The notes: generated from the sequence alone by a model not told the origin. 16,517 nt of DNA from Phyllobacteriaceae bacterium (GCA_024645155.1 JAHEGF010000050.1:1-16517), one strand, 5' to 3'. Positions 8,856 through 15,341 are shown, numbered from the stretch's first letter. A program made the numbers and translations.

Positions 8856-9316
8856 TCCGGTGTTTCGGCAAGGCGCGCTGCTGCGTCCTGCCGCATCTTC
8901 AAAAGGCGTTGGCGCACTTGTGCGCCATACTCGGATAGCCGCTCCGGCTCCCATATCTGGAAAAACAGTCCGCGCCCGACAAAAGCAACCGTATCGCTGA
9001 TACCCGTATGGTCCCGGATAAAGTCCGTGACCGTAATGCGGCCGTCCCCGTCGAGTTTCAGAAAGGCGCCGTCCCCGTGGCAGAAAAAAGACATGTCCTC
9101 GGCTGTCTGCAAGAACGGATCCTCGCTTTCCAGCCTTTGCTCGTATCGGTCCAGCAGATCTGGACCACCGACATCCAGCGCCGGGATGTCGAGTGCGCGC
9201 AATCCGTAAAGTTCCGAGTAGCCACGTTTCTGCAACACCGTGCGAAACCGGGCCGGCACCGAAACCCGGCCCTTCGCATCGATCCTGTTGATGGCATTGG
9301 AAAGAAAACGGTCCAT
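8852..9316 (-). CDS. mraZ: Transcriptional regulator MraZ
   Basis: A 154-residue protein with two tandem SpoVT/AbrB-like (MraZ) DNA-binding repeats. The first contains NRIDAKGRVSVPARFR (10-25) and the second the LKLDGDGRITVTDFIR stretch (around 86-101), both with the GR-(V/I)-(S/T)-V core. In Escherichia coli MraZ forms rings that bind GGG-containing direct repeats before its own gene and repress the dcw operon. A matching 10-bp repeat array lies upstream here (9486-9518). The MDRFLSNA start is the usual one in this bacterial group. The Shine-Dalgarno is poorly placed: AAGGG lies about 14 bases from the ATG. The start overlaps the stop of a small upstream ORF as TAATG, so coupling is possible. 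Confidence 0.96.
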   Translation of the reverse strand: MDRFLSNAINRIDAKGRVSVPARFRTVLQKRGYSELYGLRALDIPALDVGGPDLLDRYEQRLESEDPFLQTAEDMSFFCHGDGAFLKLDGDGRITVTDFIRDHTGISDTVAFVGRGLFFQIWEPERLSEYGAQVRQRLLKMRQDAAARLAETPE

Positions 9317-9423
9317 TACGCAATACTGTCGCCCTTTTCCAAGGCAAGCCTTTCATCAATCGTCCCAAGCCCCCGCATGACCCGGTTGTTCTGGCGCTCC
9401 GTTGCGCCCATCAAGGCGGGCAT
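9316..9423 (-). CDS. Possible small ORF (35 aa) coupled to mraZ; hypothetical
   Basis: An open frame whose TAA stop (9318-9316) overlaps the mraZ ATG as TAATG. From the ATG at 9423-9421 it encodes 35 residues beginning MPALMGATERQNNRVMRG and ending in EKGDSIA. An AAGGCGGAG sequence ends six bases before this ATG, a much better ribosome binding site than the one before mraZ. The same frame extends upstream to an ATG at 9495 (59 residues in all), but that start has no ribosome binding site and lies upstream of the transcription start I predict. The product is charged, probably helical, with no signal peptide or membrane segment and no family I recognise. It could act as a leader that couples translation into mraZ, or be a chance open frame in GC-rich DNA. 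Confidence 0.35.
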   Translation of the reverse strand: MPALMGATERQNNRVMRGLGTIDERLALEKGDSIA

Positions 9424-9485
9424 AGTCCGCTCCGCCTTGGTCGCGCCGCCAATAATCTTCAACAGCGCCCGATAATCAGGCTCAA

Positions 9486-9514
9486 GGGATATCATGGGCT
9501 ATTATGGGCGTCAA
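9486..9514 (-). promoter_or_regulatory. Candidate promoter of the dcw operon (Pmra)
   Basis: On the minus strand a TTGACG (9514-9509) resembles a sigma-70 -35 box. Seventeen bases further on is TATCCC (9491-9486), a weak -10 match. Transcription would begin near 9479, about 160 bases before mraZ and ahead of the small ORF. The -35 and -10 elements are embedded in the GGG repeat array, so MraZ binding would block the polymerase. The -35 is good and the -10 poor, so this is a suggestion only. I see no other likely promoter between genes further down the operon. Confidence 0.35.
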
Positions 9515-9518
9515 CGGG
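9486..9518 (+). repeat. Four GGG repeats at 10-bp spacing: candidate MraZ-binding sites
   Basis: Read on the plus strand, GGG triplets occur at 9486, 9496, 9506 and 9516, exactly one helical turn apart, each preceded by A, T, T and C and followed by A, C, C and A. The central two copies are ATGGGC. E. coli MraZ is known to bind TGGGN direct repeats separated by five bases upstream of mraZ. The arrangement here (five-base unit plus five-base spacer, within 210 bases of mraZ) fits that rule. The GGG strand is opposite to the direction of mraZ transcription. The array overlaps the candidate mraZ promoter, which fits autorepression. Confidence 0.65.
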
Positions 9519-9579
9519 ATGATGGCACATCACTCTTCAGCTTCATACTTCGTTCTGCTCCCCGGTCATTTATCGCCTG

Positions 9580-9591
9580 TTAACCTTAAGG
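9580..9591. promoter_or_regulatory. TTAACCTTAAGG element between divergent genes (possible CtrA half-sites)
   Basis: The AT-rich TTAACC followed by the 8-bp palindrome CCTTAAGG stands out in this GC-rich intergenic region. In alphaproteobacteria the cell-cycle regulator CtrA binds TTAA half-sites, classically TTAA-N7-TTAA, and also TTAACC-type half-sites. Here the two TTAA units are only three bases apart, so a full consensus site is not present. It sits about 90 bases upstream of the proposed dcw start and about 110 bases before the PLP-enzyme start, so it could serve either direction. This is weak evidence from one site. Confidence 0.2.
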
Positions 9592-9611
9592 ATCCGTTAG
9601 AGTGCCTGTCC

Positions 9612-9631
9612 GGGCGGGTTTCCCCCCGCCC
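9612..9631 (+). promoter_or_regulatory. GC-rich hairpin in leader of the PLP-enzyme gene
   Basis: A perfect 7-bp inverted repeat, GGGCGGG (9612-9618) and CCCGCCC (9625-9631), encloses the loop TTTCCC. No T-run follows on either strand, so it is not a convincing terminator. A second small stem, CGCGC (9658-9662) with GCGCG (9671-9675), ends six bases before the ribosome binding site GGAG (9682-9685) of the downstream gene. Together they could shape a structured 5' leader. I do not see the consensus of a known SAM riboswitch class. Confidence 0.3.
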
Positions 9632-9691
9632 TGAAATGCGCCATAACCAAATGCTTCCGCGCAAATTCCGGCGCGAAACCTGGAGTGGCAA

Positions 9692-10801
9692 ATGACGGAT
9701 CTCGATGCGTTGCGCGCGGCACAGCTGTTGCATTACTCCTCTGCCGGCTTGAACAAGGGCGATCCGGTCGCCACGCCCCTGGTACAAAGCACGATGTTCC
9801 ACCTGCCCGGTGATCCCGCCGGGTTCGATCAGTATGGGCGCTACGACAATCCGACCTGGGAAGCCGCACAGGATGCGCTCGCGCTGCTCGAGGATGCACC
9901 TGCACTTTTGTTTCCATCGGGAATGGCGGCAATCGCGGCGGTCTGTTATGCGCTGCTGAAATCGGGCGACCGCATCCTGCTGCCGTCCGACGGATATTTC
10001 GCAGCCAGGAAACTTGCCGAACGTTTTCTCGCGCCAATGGGGATTACAGCGGACACCTGCCCGACTGCTGAATTGGCCGCAAAGCCGCTTGGTCCCTACG
10101 CACTGGTTCTTGCCGAAAGCCCGTCCAATCCGGGTCTCGACGTCTGCGACATTGCCGCGCTGGCGCAAAGTGCCAAGGTCAGCGGCGCGCTTCTGGCCAT
10201 TGACAACACCACCATGACACCCTTCGGACAACGCCCGCTTGATCTTGGCGCAGAAATCGTCGTCAGTGCCGACACCAAGGCGATGAACGGCCATTCCGAC
10301 CTGCTGGCCGGACACGTGGCAAGCCGCAATGAACATCTAATGCAGACGATTGCCGAATGGCGAAAGTTTGCCGGAGCCATTCCTGCGCCCCATGACGCGT
10401 GGCTTCTGGCAAGGGGAATGGCAACGCTGGAAGTGCGCTTTGAACGCATGTGCGAAACCGCCAGCATGGTTGCCCGGCGCCTTGCCGATCATCCGGCTCT
10501 CTCGGCGATCCGTTTCCCGGGCCTGAAATCCGACCGGTCCCACGAGACAGCATCCCGGCAAATGAGCCGTTACGGATTTCTGATAGGTTTGACATTGCCC
10601 ACGCAAAAAGCTGCCGACCACTTCATCGAAGCCTGCCCATTGATCCAGCCGGCAACCTCGTTTGGCGGCGTGCACACGTCGGCTGAGAGGCGTGCGCGCT
10701 GGGGTGATGCAGTTGCACCGGGTTTCGTGCGCCTGTCTATCGGCTGCGAACCTGCCGACATCTTGTGGGAAGCAATCGACGACGCCCTGAAAGACACCTG
10801 A
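9692..10801 (+). CDS. Trans-sulfuration (Cys/Met metabolism) PLP-dependent enzyme, cystathionine lyase/synthase-like
   Basis: A 369-residue fold-type I PLP enzyme of the Cys/Met metabolism family, which includes cystathionine gamma-synthase, gamma-lyase and beta-lyase. Seen in order: PLVQSTMFHLP, the YGRYDNPTW segment (48-56) corresponding to the family Y-x-R-x-x-NPT motif, the PLP phosphate loop PSGMAA (75-80), ESPSNPGLDV (142-151), the cofactor-ring aspartate in IDNT (Asp171), and the Schiff-base lysine in SADTKAMNGHSD (Lys196). The tyrosine that usually follows this lysine is alanine here. It is slightly shorter than typical members (about 380-400). Which reaction it carries out cannot be told from sequence. 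The ATG has a clear GGAG six bases upstream. It diverges from the dcw operon and converges on rnpB. Confidence 0.9.
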   Translation: MTDLDALRAAQLLHYSSAGLNKGDPVATPLVQSTMFHLPGDPAGFDQYGRYDNPTWEAAQDALALLEDAPALLFPSGMAAIAAVCYALLKSGDRILLPSDGYFAARKLAERFLAPMGITADTCPTAELAAKPLGPYALVLAESPSNPGLDVCDIAALAQSAKVSGALLAIDNTTMTPFGQRPLDLGAEIVVSADTKAMNGHSDLLAGHVASRNEHLMQTIAEWRKFAGAIPAPHDAWLLARGMATLEVRFERMCETASMVARRLADHPALSAIRFPGLKSDRSHETASRQMSRYGFLIGLTLPTQKAADHFIEACPLIQPATSFGGVHTSAERRARWGDAVAPGFVRLSIGCEPADILWEAIDDALKDT

Positions 10802-10818
10802 TGGCACGACCCATGCGA

Positions 10819-10837
10819 CTGCTGGAAGATCCAGCAG
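10819..10837. terminator. Perfect 8-bp hairpin between convergent PLP-enzyme gene and rnpB
   Basis: CTGCTGGA (10819-10826) and TCCAGCAG (10830-10837) form a perfect stem around the triloop AGA, 17 bases after the stop of the PLP-enzyme gene and about 30 bases beyond the 3' end of rnpB. Neither strand has a T-run after it, so classical Rho-independent termination is doubtful. It may protect or define the 3' end of the mRNA. Confidence 0.3.
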
Positions 10838-10869
10838 AATTAACCGTGTCCTGCAACACAGAGAGATAA

Positions 10870-11260
10870 TTGCCAGCCGGCCTGTAAGCCGGGTTCTGTA
10901 TGGCCCCTGCCAAAAGGCAGGAACGTGGCGGCCATTCATCTTGGGCGGATGTTGCCATCCGCCTCCTGCAACCTACCCGGACGGCGGGCCGGAATATGCC
11001 CCGCGGGTTACCCCGCATGCCGCCCCTATTCGGTCTTGCTCCCGGTGGGGTTTACCGTGCCACGTCCGTTGCCGGCCGTGCGGTGGGCTCTTACCCCACC
11101 ATTTCACCCTTGCCACCAAAGTGGCGGTATCCTTTCTGTTGCACTTTCCCTGGGGTCTCCCCCGCCGGATGTTATCCGGCACCGTTCTTCCGTGGAGCCC
11201 GGACTTTCCTCGCGAACCGCCTTTCGGCAGTTGTCCGCGCGGCCGCCCGGCCGGCTGGCA
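10870..11260 (-). ncRNA. rnpB: RNase P RNA (bacterial class A)
   Basis: The catalytic RNA of ribonuclease P, which matures tRNA 5' ends together with the protein RnpA. On the minus strand the conserved GAGGAAAGTCCGGGCTCCAC block (starts at 11211) is followed by CAGGGAAAGTGCAACAGAAAG, AGGGTGAAATGGTGGGGTAA with GAGCCCACCGC, then CCGAATAGGG. The 3' part has ACAGAACCCGGCTTACAGG (from 10899). The two ends pair: GCCAGCCGGCC at the 5' end with GGCCGGCTGGC at the 3' end, the terminal P1 helix. The span of about 390 bases is normal for alphaproteobacteria. Ends are set from the P1 helix and the promoter position and may be off by a few bases. Plus- and minus-strand open frames over this stretch are accidental. 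Confidence 0.96.
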
Positions 11261-11265
11261 AACCG

Positions 11266-11294
11266 TATAAAGGGGGCGGAGCGGAAAATTGCAA
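11266..11294 (-). promoter_or_regulatory. Promoter of rnpB
   Basis: On the minus strand TTGCAA (11294-11289) is a -35-like box and TTTATA (11271-11266) a -10-like box, separated by exactly 17 bases. The predicted start, about seven bases further on near 11259, coincides with the first base of the RNase P RNA P1 helix. The agreement between the promoter and the RNA end supports both. Confidence 0.65.
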
Positions 11295-11496
11295 CAGGTA
11301 ACGTTGGCATGTGATGCTCGATCCAGCCTTGTTCATCGCCGCCACGCCCTGTTCCGGTTTGGTTATTGAAGTTCCGGCCAGAGAACGAGGGCAAAGCAGT
11401 TGTTTTTCTATCTTCATCGAAAATCTGGCACTTGCAGCTTTCCAATTCCGGAAATCGACCTACATTGCATGTTATTGCCGTCAGCTGGAGTTACTC

Positions 11497-12474
11497 ATGT
11501 CAGTTTCCGATCAGGTTCCAACTCAGTCCGGTTTTCACGCCAAGAGCACGGGTCTGGAGGTGCTCGCCGGTATCGATCTTGATGGAAAGACGGCAATTGT
11601 TACCGGTGGCTACAGCGGCATCGGCCTGGAGACCGTGCGAGCTCTGGCCAGCAAGGGTGCCTCTGTCATCGTGCCGGTCCGCTCACCTGAGAAAGCCAGG
11701 GAGAATCTGGCGGGGCTCGAGGGTGACATTGCGACCTCGCCGATGGACCTGGCCGACATCGGATCAGTCCGGACCTTTGCCGATGGGATGTTGAATTCCC
11801 TCTCCCGGCTCGACATTCTCGTAAACAATGCCGGGATCATGGCTTGCCCGGAAGCCCGGGTCGGCCCAGGGTGGGAGTCACAGTTCGGCATCAACCATAT
11901 GGGTCATTTCGCTTTGGCGGCAGCCCTGATGCCGCTCTTGAAGAAAACCCCGGGGACGCGCGTCGTCGCGCTTTCATCGACCGCGCACAAGATTTCCGAT
12001 ATCCGCTGGGAAGACGTGAACTACGGGACCACGCCGTACGACAAATGGCAGGCGTACGGACAGGCAAAGACGGCCAATGCACTTTTTGCCAACGGTTTGT
12101 CCCGGCGGCTCAAGGAAACCGGCGGTTTGGCATTTTCTGTTCACCCCGGCGGCATTTTCACGCCGCTTCAAAGACATCTGCCGAAAGAGGAAATGATCGC
12201 TCTCGGATGGCTTGGCGAGGACGGCGAACCATCCGAATTGGCAAGGCAGGGATTCAAGACGCCTGAACAGGGTTGTTCGACAACGCTTTGGGCGGCAACC
12301 TCGTCAAACCTTGATGGCCGGCCTGGAGTGTATTGTGAAAACTGCGACATTGCGGCCGTGACCGTACCGGACAGCCCGATGGCGCGATACATGGGCGTCG
12401 ATCCTCACGCTTGCAGCGATGAATCGGCAGAACGGCTCTGGGAGATGAGCGAGCGTTTCTTGAAGGCCGCTTGA
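11497..12474 (+). CDS. Short-chain dehydrogenase/reductase, NAD(P)-dependent
   Basis: A 325-residue SDR oxidoreductase of unknown substrate. Visible are the cofactor glycine motif TGGYSGIG (36-43), a downstream aspartate in PMDLAD (83-87) near the adenine pocket, NNAG (110-113), the catalytic serine region ALSS (158-161), and the YxxxK pair Y187-G-Q-A-K191. The sequence with NHMGHFALAAALMP and a long C-terminal extension resembles the retinol dehydrogenase/WWOX/protochlorophyllide-reductase-like branch of SDRs. No signal peptide or membrane segment is seen, so it is likely cytoplasmic. The open frame begins at 11311, but I chose the ATG at 11497 because GGAG lies six bases before it and the preceding 62 codons have no SDR similarity. 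It is a stand-alone gene divergent from rnpB. Confidence 0.9.
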   Translation: MSVSDQVPTQSGFHAKSTGLEVLAGIDLDGKTAIVTGGYSGIGLETVRALASKGASVIVPVRSPEKARENLAGLEGDIATSPMDLADIGSVRTFADGMLNSLSRLDILVNNAGIMACPEARVGPGWESQFGINHMGHFALAAALMPLLKKTPGTRVVALSSTAHKISDIRWEDVNYGTTPYDKWQAYGQAKTANALFANGLSRRLKETGGLAFSVHPGGIFTPLQRHLPKEEMIALGWLGEDGEPSELARQGFKTPEQGCSTTLWAATSSNLDGRPGVYCENCDIAAVTVPDSPMARYMGVDPHACSDESAERLWEMSERFLKAA

Positions 12475-12707
12475 ACAAGGTTGCTGCGATAAGCTGATCC
12501 GTATTTCGAACGCGGCCGGCACGTTTTCCGTCGTGGACCGGCGAAAAAAGGTGCGCCGGGAAGATGTTTGCCCCGCAACCATCGACTTGATGCCTGCATG
12601 CAATACCGTTGTATCAGGCTGCAGTTGCCGGGACCCTGGCCCGATCTGCCCAGATGGACACCACGCCGATTCATGCATAGAATCCCGTAGGCCGTTTGTG
12701 AGGAAAG

Positions 12708-14240
12708 TTGGCAAATCAACGGGTACATAGGCGTTTGGCGGCGATTTTGGCGGCCGATGTCACCGGCTATAGTCGCCTTGTCGAGGCGGACGAAGCCGGC
12801 ACAATTGTGCGGTTGCAAAACTTGCTGACAAAAACCATCACGCCACTGGTCGCCGAGCACGAAGGACGGATGGTAAAACTCATGGGCGACGGGCTGCTTG
12901 CGGAGTTTGCAAGTGCCGTTGATGCGGTCTCTTGTGCCTGTGCAATCCAGCAGGCAATGAAACAAGCCAACGCGGAGAGCGCCGCGACGAAACAGATCGA
13001 ATTCCGGGTTGGTATCAATCTCGGTGATGTGGTTGTCGAAGGCGATGACATCCACGGCGACGGTGTCAACGTGGCGGCACGGCTCGAGGCGCTGTGCATA
13101 CCGGGTGAAGTCTACATTTCCGCCAGCGTATTCGATCAGGTGTCAGGAAAATTTGACGCCACATTTGATGACCTCGGCGAAAAGGCTTTGAAAAACATTT
13201 CCCGGGCGGTACGTGTCTATCGCGTCCGGCCTGAAAGCACAAAATACGGAAACTTTCCTGCCCCACCGACCGGCAAACCACCGCGCCATCAGCGTCCCGG
13301 GATTGCCGTACTTCCTTTCACCAACATGTCTGGCGACCCAGAGCAGGAATATTTTGCCGACGGTGTGGTTGATGAAATCATCACACAACTGTCGCGTTTT
13401 TCCGACCTGATCGTGATAGCGCGCAATTCGACATTTACCTACAAGGGCCGCGCGGTGAAAGTCCAGGATATCGGACGCGAACTCGGCGTTACTCATATCC
13501 TCGAAGGCAGCGTCCGCAAGGCCGGTAATCGAGTCAGAATCAGTGTCCAGCTCGTCGATACAGAGGACGGAAGGCATATTTGGGCAGAGCGTTACGACCG
13601 CGAATATGCCGATATCTTCGAGCTGCAGGATGAATTGACTGAAGCGATCATCGGCATTCTTCCAGGTCGCGTCGAAATGTCTGCCGCGGACCGTTTGAGG
13701 CGTAAACCACCCGGCGACATGGCTGCCTACGATCTGGTCCTTGCAGGCAAGATCCATCACGACCGCATAACCCGTGATGACAACATTGAGGCACTGCGTT
13801 TGTTGAGCAAGGCGACTGAGCTTGAGCCAGACTTCGCGGCCGCATGGGCATGGCGGGCTTGCACCCTCGGGCAGGCTCTTGCCATCGGATACAGGGATGA
13901 TCCTGAAACTGTCTACCGCCAAGCAGTTGAATCAGTTCAAAATGCCCTCAAGCTCGATCAAAACGATGTGAACTGTCATCGGCTCCTGTGCGAGGTCAAC
14001 ATGGAGGAGCATCGCCTCGATGCGGCGAAGCGCCATCATGAGATTGCCTACAGGCTAAATCCGAACGATGTTTTGATTGTAGCACAACGCGGTGAACTTA
14101 TGACCTGGCTCGGAAACTTCGATGAAGGCGTCACCTGGATCGAAAAGGCGATCCGGTTGGATCCGTTTGCCGCGCGCAAGAGAGCGCATTTGCTGGGACG
14201 TGCGCTTCATGGCGCACAGCACTACGGCGCAGCGCTGTAG
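12708..14240 (+). CDS. Class III adenylate cyclase with TolB-like and TPR domains, cut short by an in-frame amber codon
   Basis: A 510-residue protein ending at TAG 14238-14240. Residues about 8-170 form a class III nucleotide cyclase domain: metal-binding aspartates D17 (AADVTGYS) and D61 (LMGDG), a lysine at 57 and an aspartate at 114 where adenylate cyclases carry base-selecting residues, and the transition-state pair N121/R125 (NVAAR). All are present, so it probably makes cAMP. Residues about 197-325 match the TolB-like N-terminal region (IAVLPFTNMSGD) common in rhizobial cyclases. Residues from about 357 on form TPR-like repeats. Translation must begin at TTG 12708, since an in-frame TGA lies at 12699-12701; GAGG lies just before it. 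The same frame continues past the amber with 74 further TPR-like codons (separate entry). Only the last repeat is lost, so cyclase activity may survive. Confidence 0.85.
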   Translation: MANQRVHRRLAAILAADVTGYSRLVEADEAGTIVRLQNLLTKTITPLVAEHEGRMVKLMGDGLLAEFASAVDAVSCACAIQQAMKQANAESAATKQIEFRVGINLGDVVVEGDDIHGDGVNVAARLEALCIPGEVYISASVFDQVSGKFDATFDDLGEKALKNISRAVRVYRVRPESTKYGNFPAPPTGKPPRHQRPGIAVLPFTNMSGDPEQEYFADGVVDEIITQLSRFSDLIVIARNSTFTYKGRAVKVQDIGRELGVTHILEGSVRKAGNRVRISVQLVDTEDGRHIWAERYDREYADIFELQDELTEAIIGILPGRVEMSAADRLRRKPPGDMAAYDLVLAGKIHHDRITRDDNIEALRLLSKATELEPDFAAAWAWRACTLGQALAIGYRDDPETVYRQAVESVQNALKLDQNDVNCHRLLCEVNMEEHRLDAAKRHHEIAYRLNPNDVLIVAQRGELMTWLGNFDEGVTWIEKAIRLDPFAARKRAHLLGRALHGAQHYGAAL

Positions 14241-14465
14241 GCATTCAGGCAATTGCAGTCCCCCCGCAGCCATTTTATCGCAGATATGGCGGCATGCCAC
14301 GCACGCATTGGCAACGAGAAAGAAGCCGCACACTGTGTGACCGAGGTATTGCGGCTGAGCCCGGATTTTTCAGTGACCGCCTATGTTGCAAAACTGCCCT
14401 ACCGGGAAAACCGTGATCGCCAGCACCATCTAGAAGGTTTGCAATTGGCCGGATTGCCCGATTAG
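14241..14465 (+). pseudogene. C-terminal TPR remnant of the cyclase, beyond the amber codon
   Basis: In the same frame as the cyclase, directly after TAG 14238-14240, 74 codons run to a second TAG at 14463. They read AFRQLQSPRSHFIADMAACH, then a VTEVLRLSPDFSV segment and end HHLEGLQLAGLPD. This is the usual last TPR and tail of this cyclase family, so the ancestral protein was about 585 residues. The lost codon probably encoded glutamate in an E-A-F-R motif, in which case GAG to TAG is a single change. There is no independent ribosome binding site for the internal ATG at 14286. It may be a nonsense mutation, a sequencing error or, less likely, a read-through site. Confidence 0.75.
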
Positions 14466-14517
14466 GCGCAGCCCGCCGCATCGGGAAGCGGCCCGCGATA
14501 ACCGATTATTCTTGCAG

Positions 14518-14550
14518 AAAAAACCCGGCACACAGCCGGGCTTTCATTTT
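14518..14550. terminator. Bidirectional intrinsic terminator between convergent cyclase and lytic transglycosylase genes
   Basis: CCCGGC (14524-14529) and GCCGGG (14535-14540) form a 6-bp GC stem around the loop ACACA. On the minus strand it is followed at once by six T residues (14523-14518), about 33 bases after the transglycosylase stop. On the plus strand it is followed by CTTTCATTTTT, about 60 bases after the end of the cyclase frame. It can therefore serve both converging genes, with the minus-strand direction the stronger. Confidence 0.8.
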
Positions 14551-14573
14551 TGGTAAAGTCGGAATCAATCTGA

Positions 14574-15341
14574 CTACATCAGCCGCTTGACCTTCGCACA
14601 GTAGCGTGCCGAGACCGGGTTCATGCGCTTGGCACCATGGCCGGCATTGTATTTGAGGATCGTGCCGCATGTCGAACCACCGCTCAGGCTTTGCGCCTTG
14701 GCGAGGTATTTCATGCCGTATTTGATGTTGGTTTCGGGATGGTAGAGACCCTTGGCCGAGCCCCGGTAACCCATCATCCGCGCAGTCGACAATTTTAACT
14801 GCATCAATCCGATTTCACCGGCAGAGCCGCGTGCATTTGCCCTGAAATTGCTTTCGACACGCACCACCGCACGTGCCAGCCTGACCGGGATGCCATGCGC
14901 ACTGGCATGGCGGGCGATAAGCGATCCGTAATTGCCCTTGCCGGCCCCTTTGGCGCCATTGCGGGAATTTTCCGAACCGCGTGGAGCAGCATCGCGTTTT
15001 CCGTCAGATGCCTTGAAGAACGAAAAGAGAGTGCCGCGATCACCGTCGGCAATCTGACCCCTGCGACTGTCTTTGCGTTCATTTGTATAAGTCATCGCTT
15101 TCATGACGGAGCGATTGCGGGCTGCGCATTTGGCGATACCAGAATGAGCCACAGCGCCACGATCTCCCGCCAGCGCCGACATGGCGGTGTTGACCGTGGT
15201 GCACTTGTCAGGTTTGCGGTCGGCGGATGCGGTCACATAGTGATCCTTGAAGATGATGCTAGTCGGCGCTTCCTTTGCGTTGGCGCAAAAAGAGAACGTG
15301 ACAGCCACGAGCGCGGCTGCGCCATAGGTCGAGATTTTCAT
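14574..15341 (-). CDS. Secreted lytic transglycosylase (SLT domain)
   Basis: A 255-residue exported protein. A signal peptide (basic MK, hydrophobic core to about residue 18, likely cleavage after CANA at 22) sends it to the periplasm. Residues 23-135 are a long polar, basic, low-complexity linker with three cysteines at most and no recognised domain. Residues about 137-245 form the lysozyme-like SLT domain: the catalytic glutamate E163 in RVESNF, GEIGLMQ (175-181), the NIKYGMKYL helix and YNAG (231-234). Two cysteines (225, 248) in the domain may form a disulfide. These enzymes cleave the MurNAc-GlcNAc bond to give 1,6-anhydro-muropeptides. The ATG is preceded by AGGTG about ten bases upstream. 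It lies downstream of the amidase gene with a 181-base gap, so it probably has its own promoter. Confidence 0.92.
   Translation of the reverse strand: MKISTYGAAALVAVTFSFCANAKEAPTSIIFKDHYVTASADRKPDKCTTVNTAMSALAGDRGAVAHSGIAKCAARNRSVMKAMTYTNERKDSRRGQIADGDRGTLFSFFKASDGKRDAAPRGSENSRNGAKGAGKGNYGSLIARHASAHGIPVRLARAVVRVESNFRANARGSAGEIGLMQLKLSTARMMGYRGSAKGLYHPETNIKYGMKYLAKAQSLSGGSTCGTILKYNAGHGAKRMNPVSARYCAKVKRLM

Noticed and set aside
8856..9368. 171-codon N-terminal extension of rsmH
   Set aside because: It runs through the whole of mraZ in another frame and shows no methyltransferase similarity; the ATG overlapping the mraZ stop is the normal start.
9600..9691. SAM-II or other known methionine riboswitch before the PLP enzyme
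   Set aside because: Hairpins are present, but I could not match the conserved pseudoknot sequence of a known class by eye.
10900..11445. Several open frames of 69-133 codons on both strands
   Set aside because: They lie over or beside the RNase P RNA gene and are arginine- and proline-rich chance frames.
11311..11496. 62-codon extension at the start of the SDR gene
   Set aside because: It lacks SDR similarity, and a good ribosome binding site precedes the ATG at 11497.
12475..12707. Possible promoter TTGATG-N17-TGTATC (12587 onward) and an imperfect inverted repeat before the cyclase
   Set aside because: The -10 match is poor and the repeat has mismatches; nothing else in this spacer stands out.
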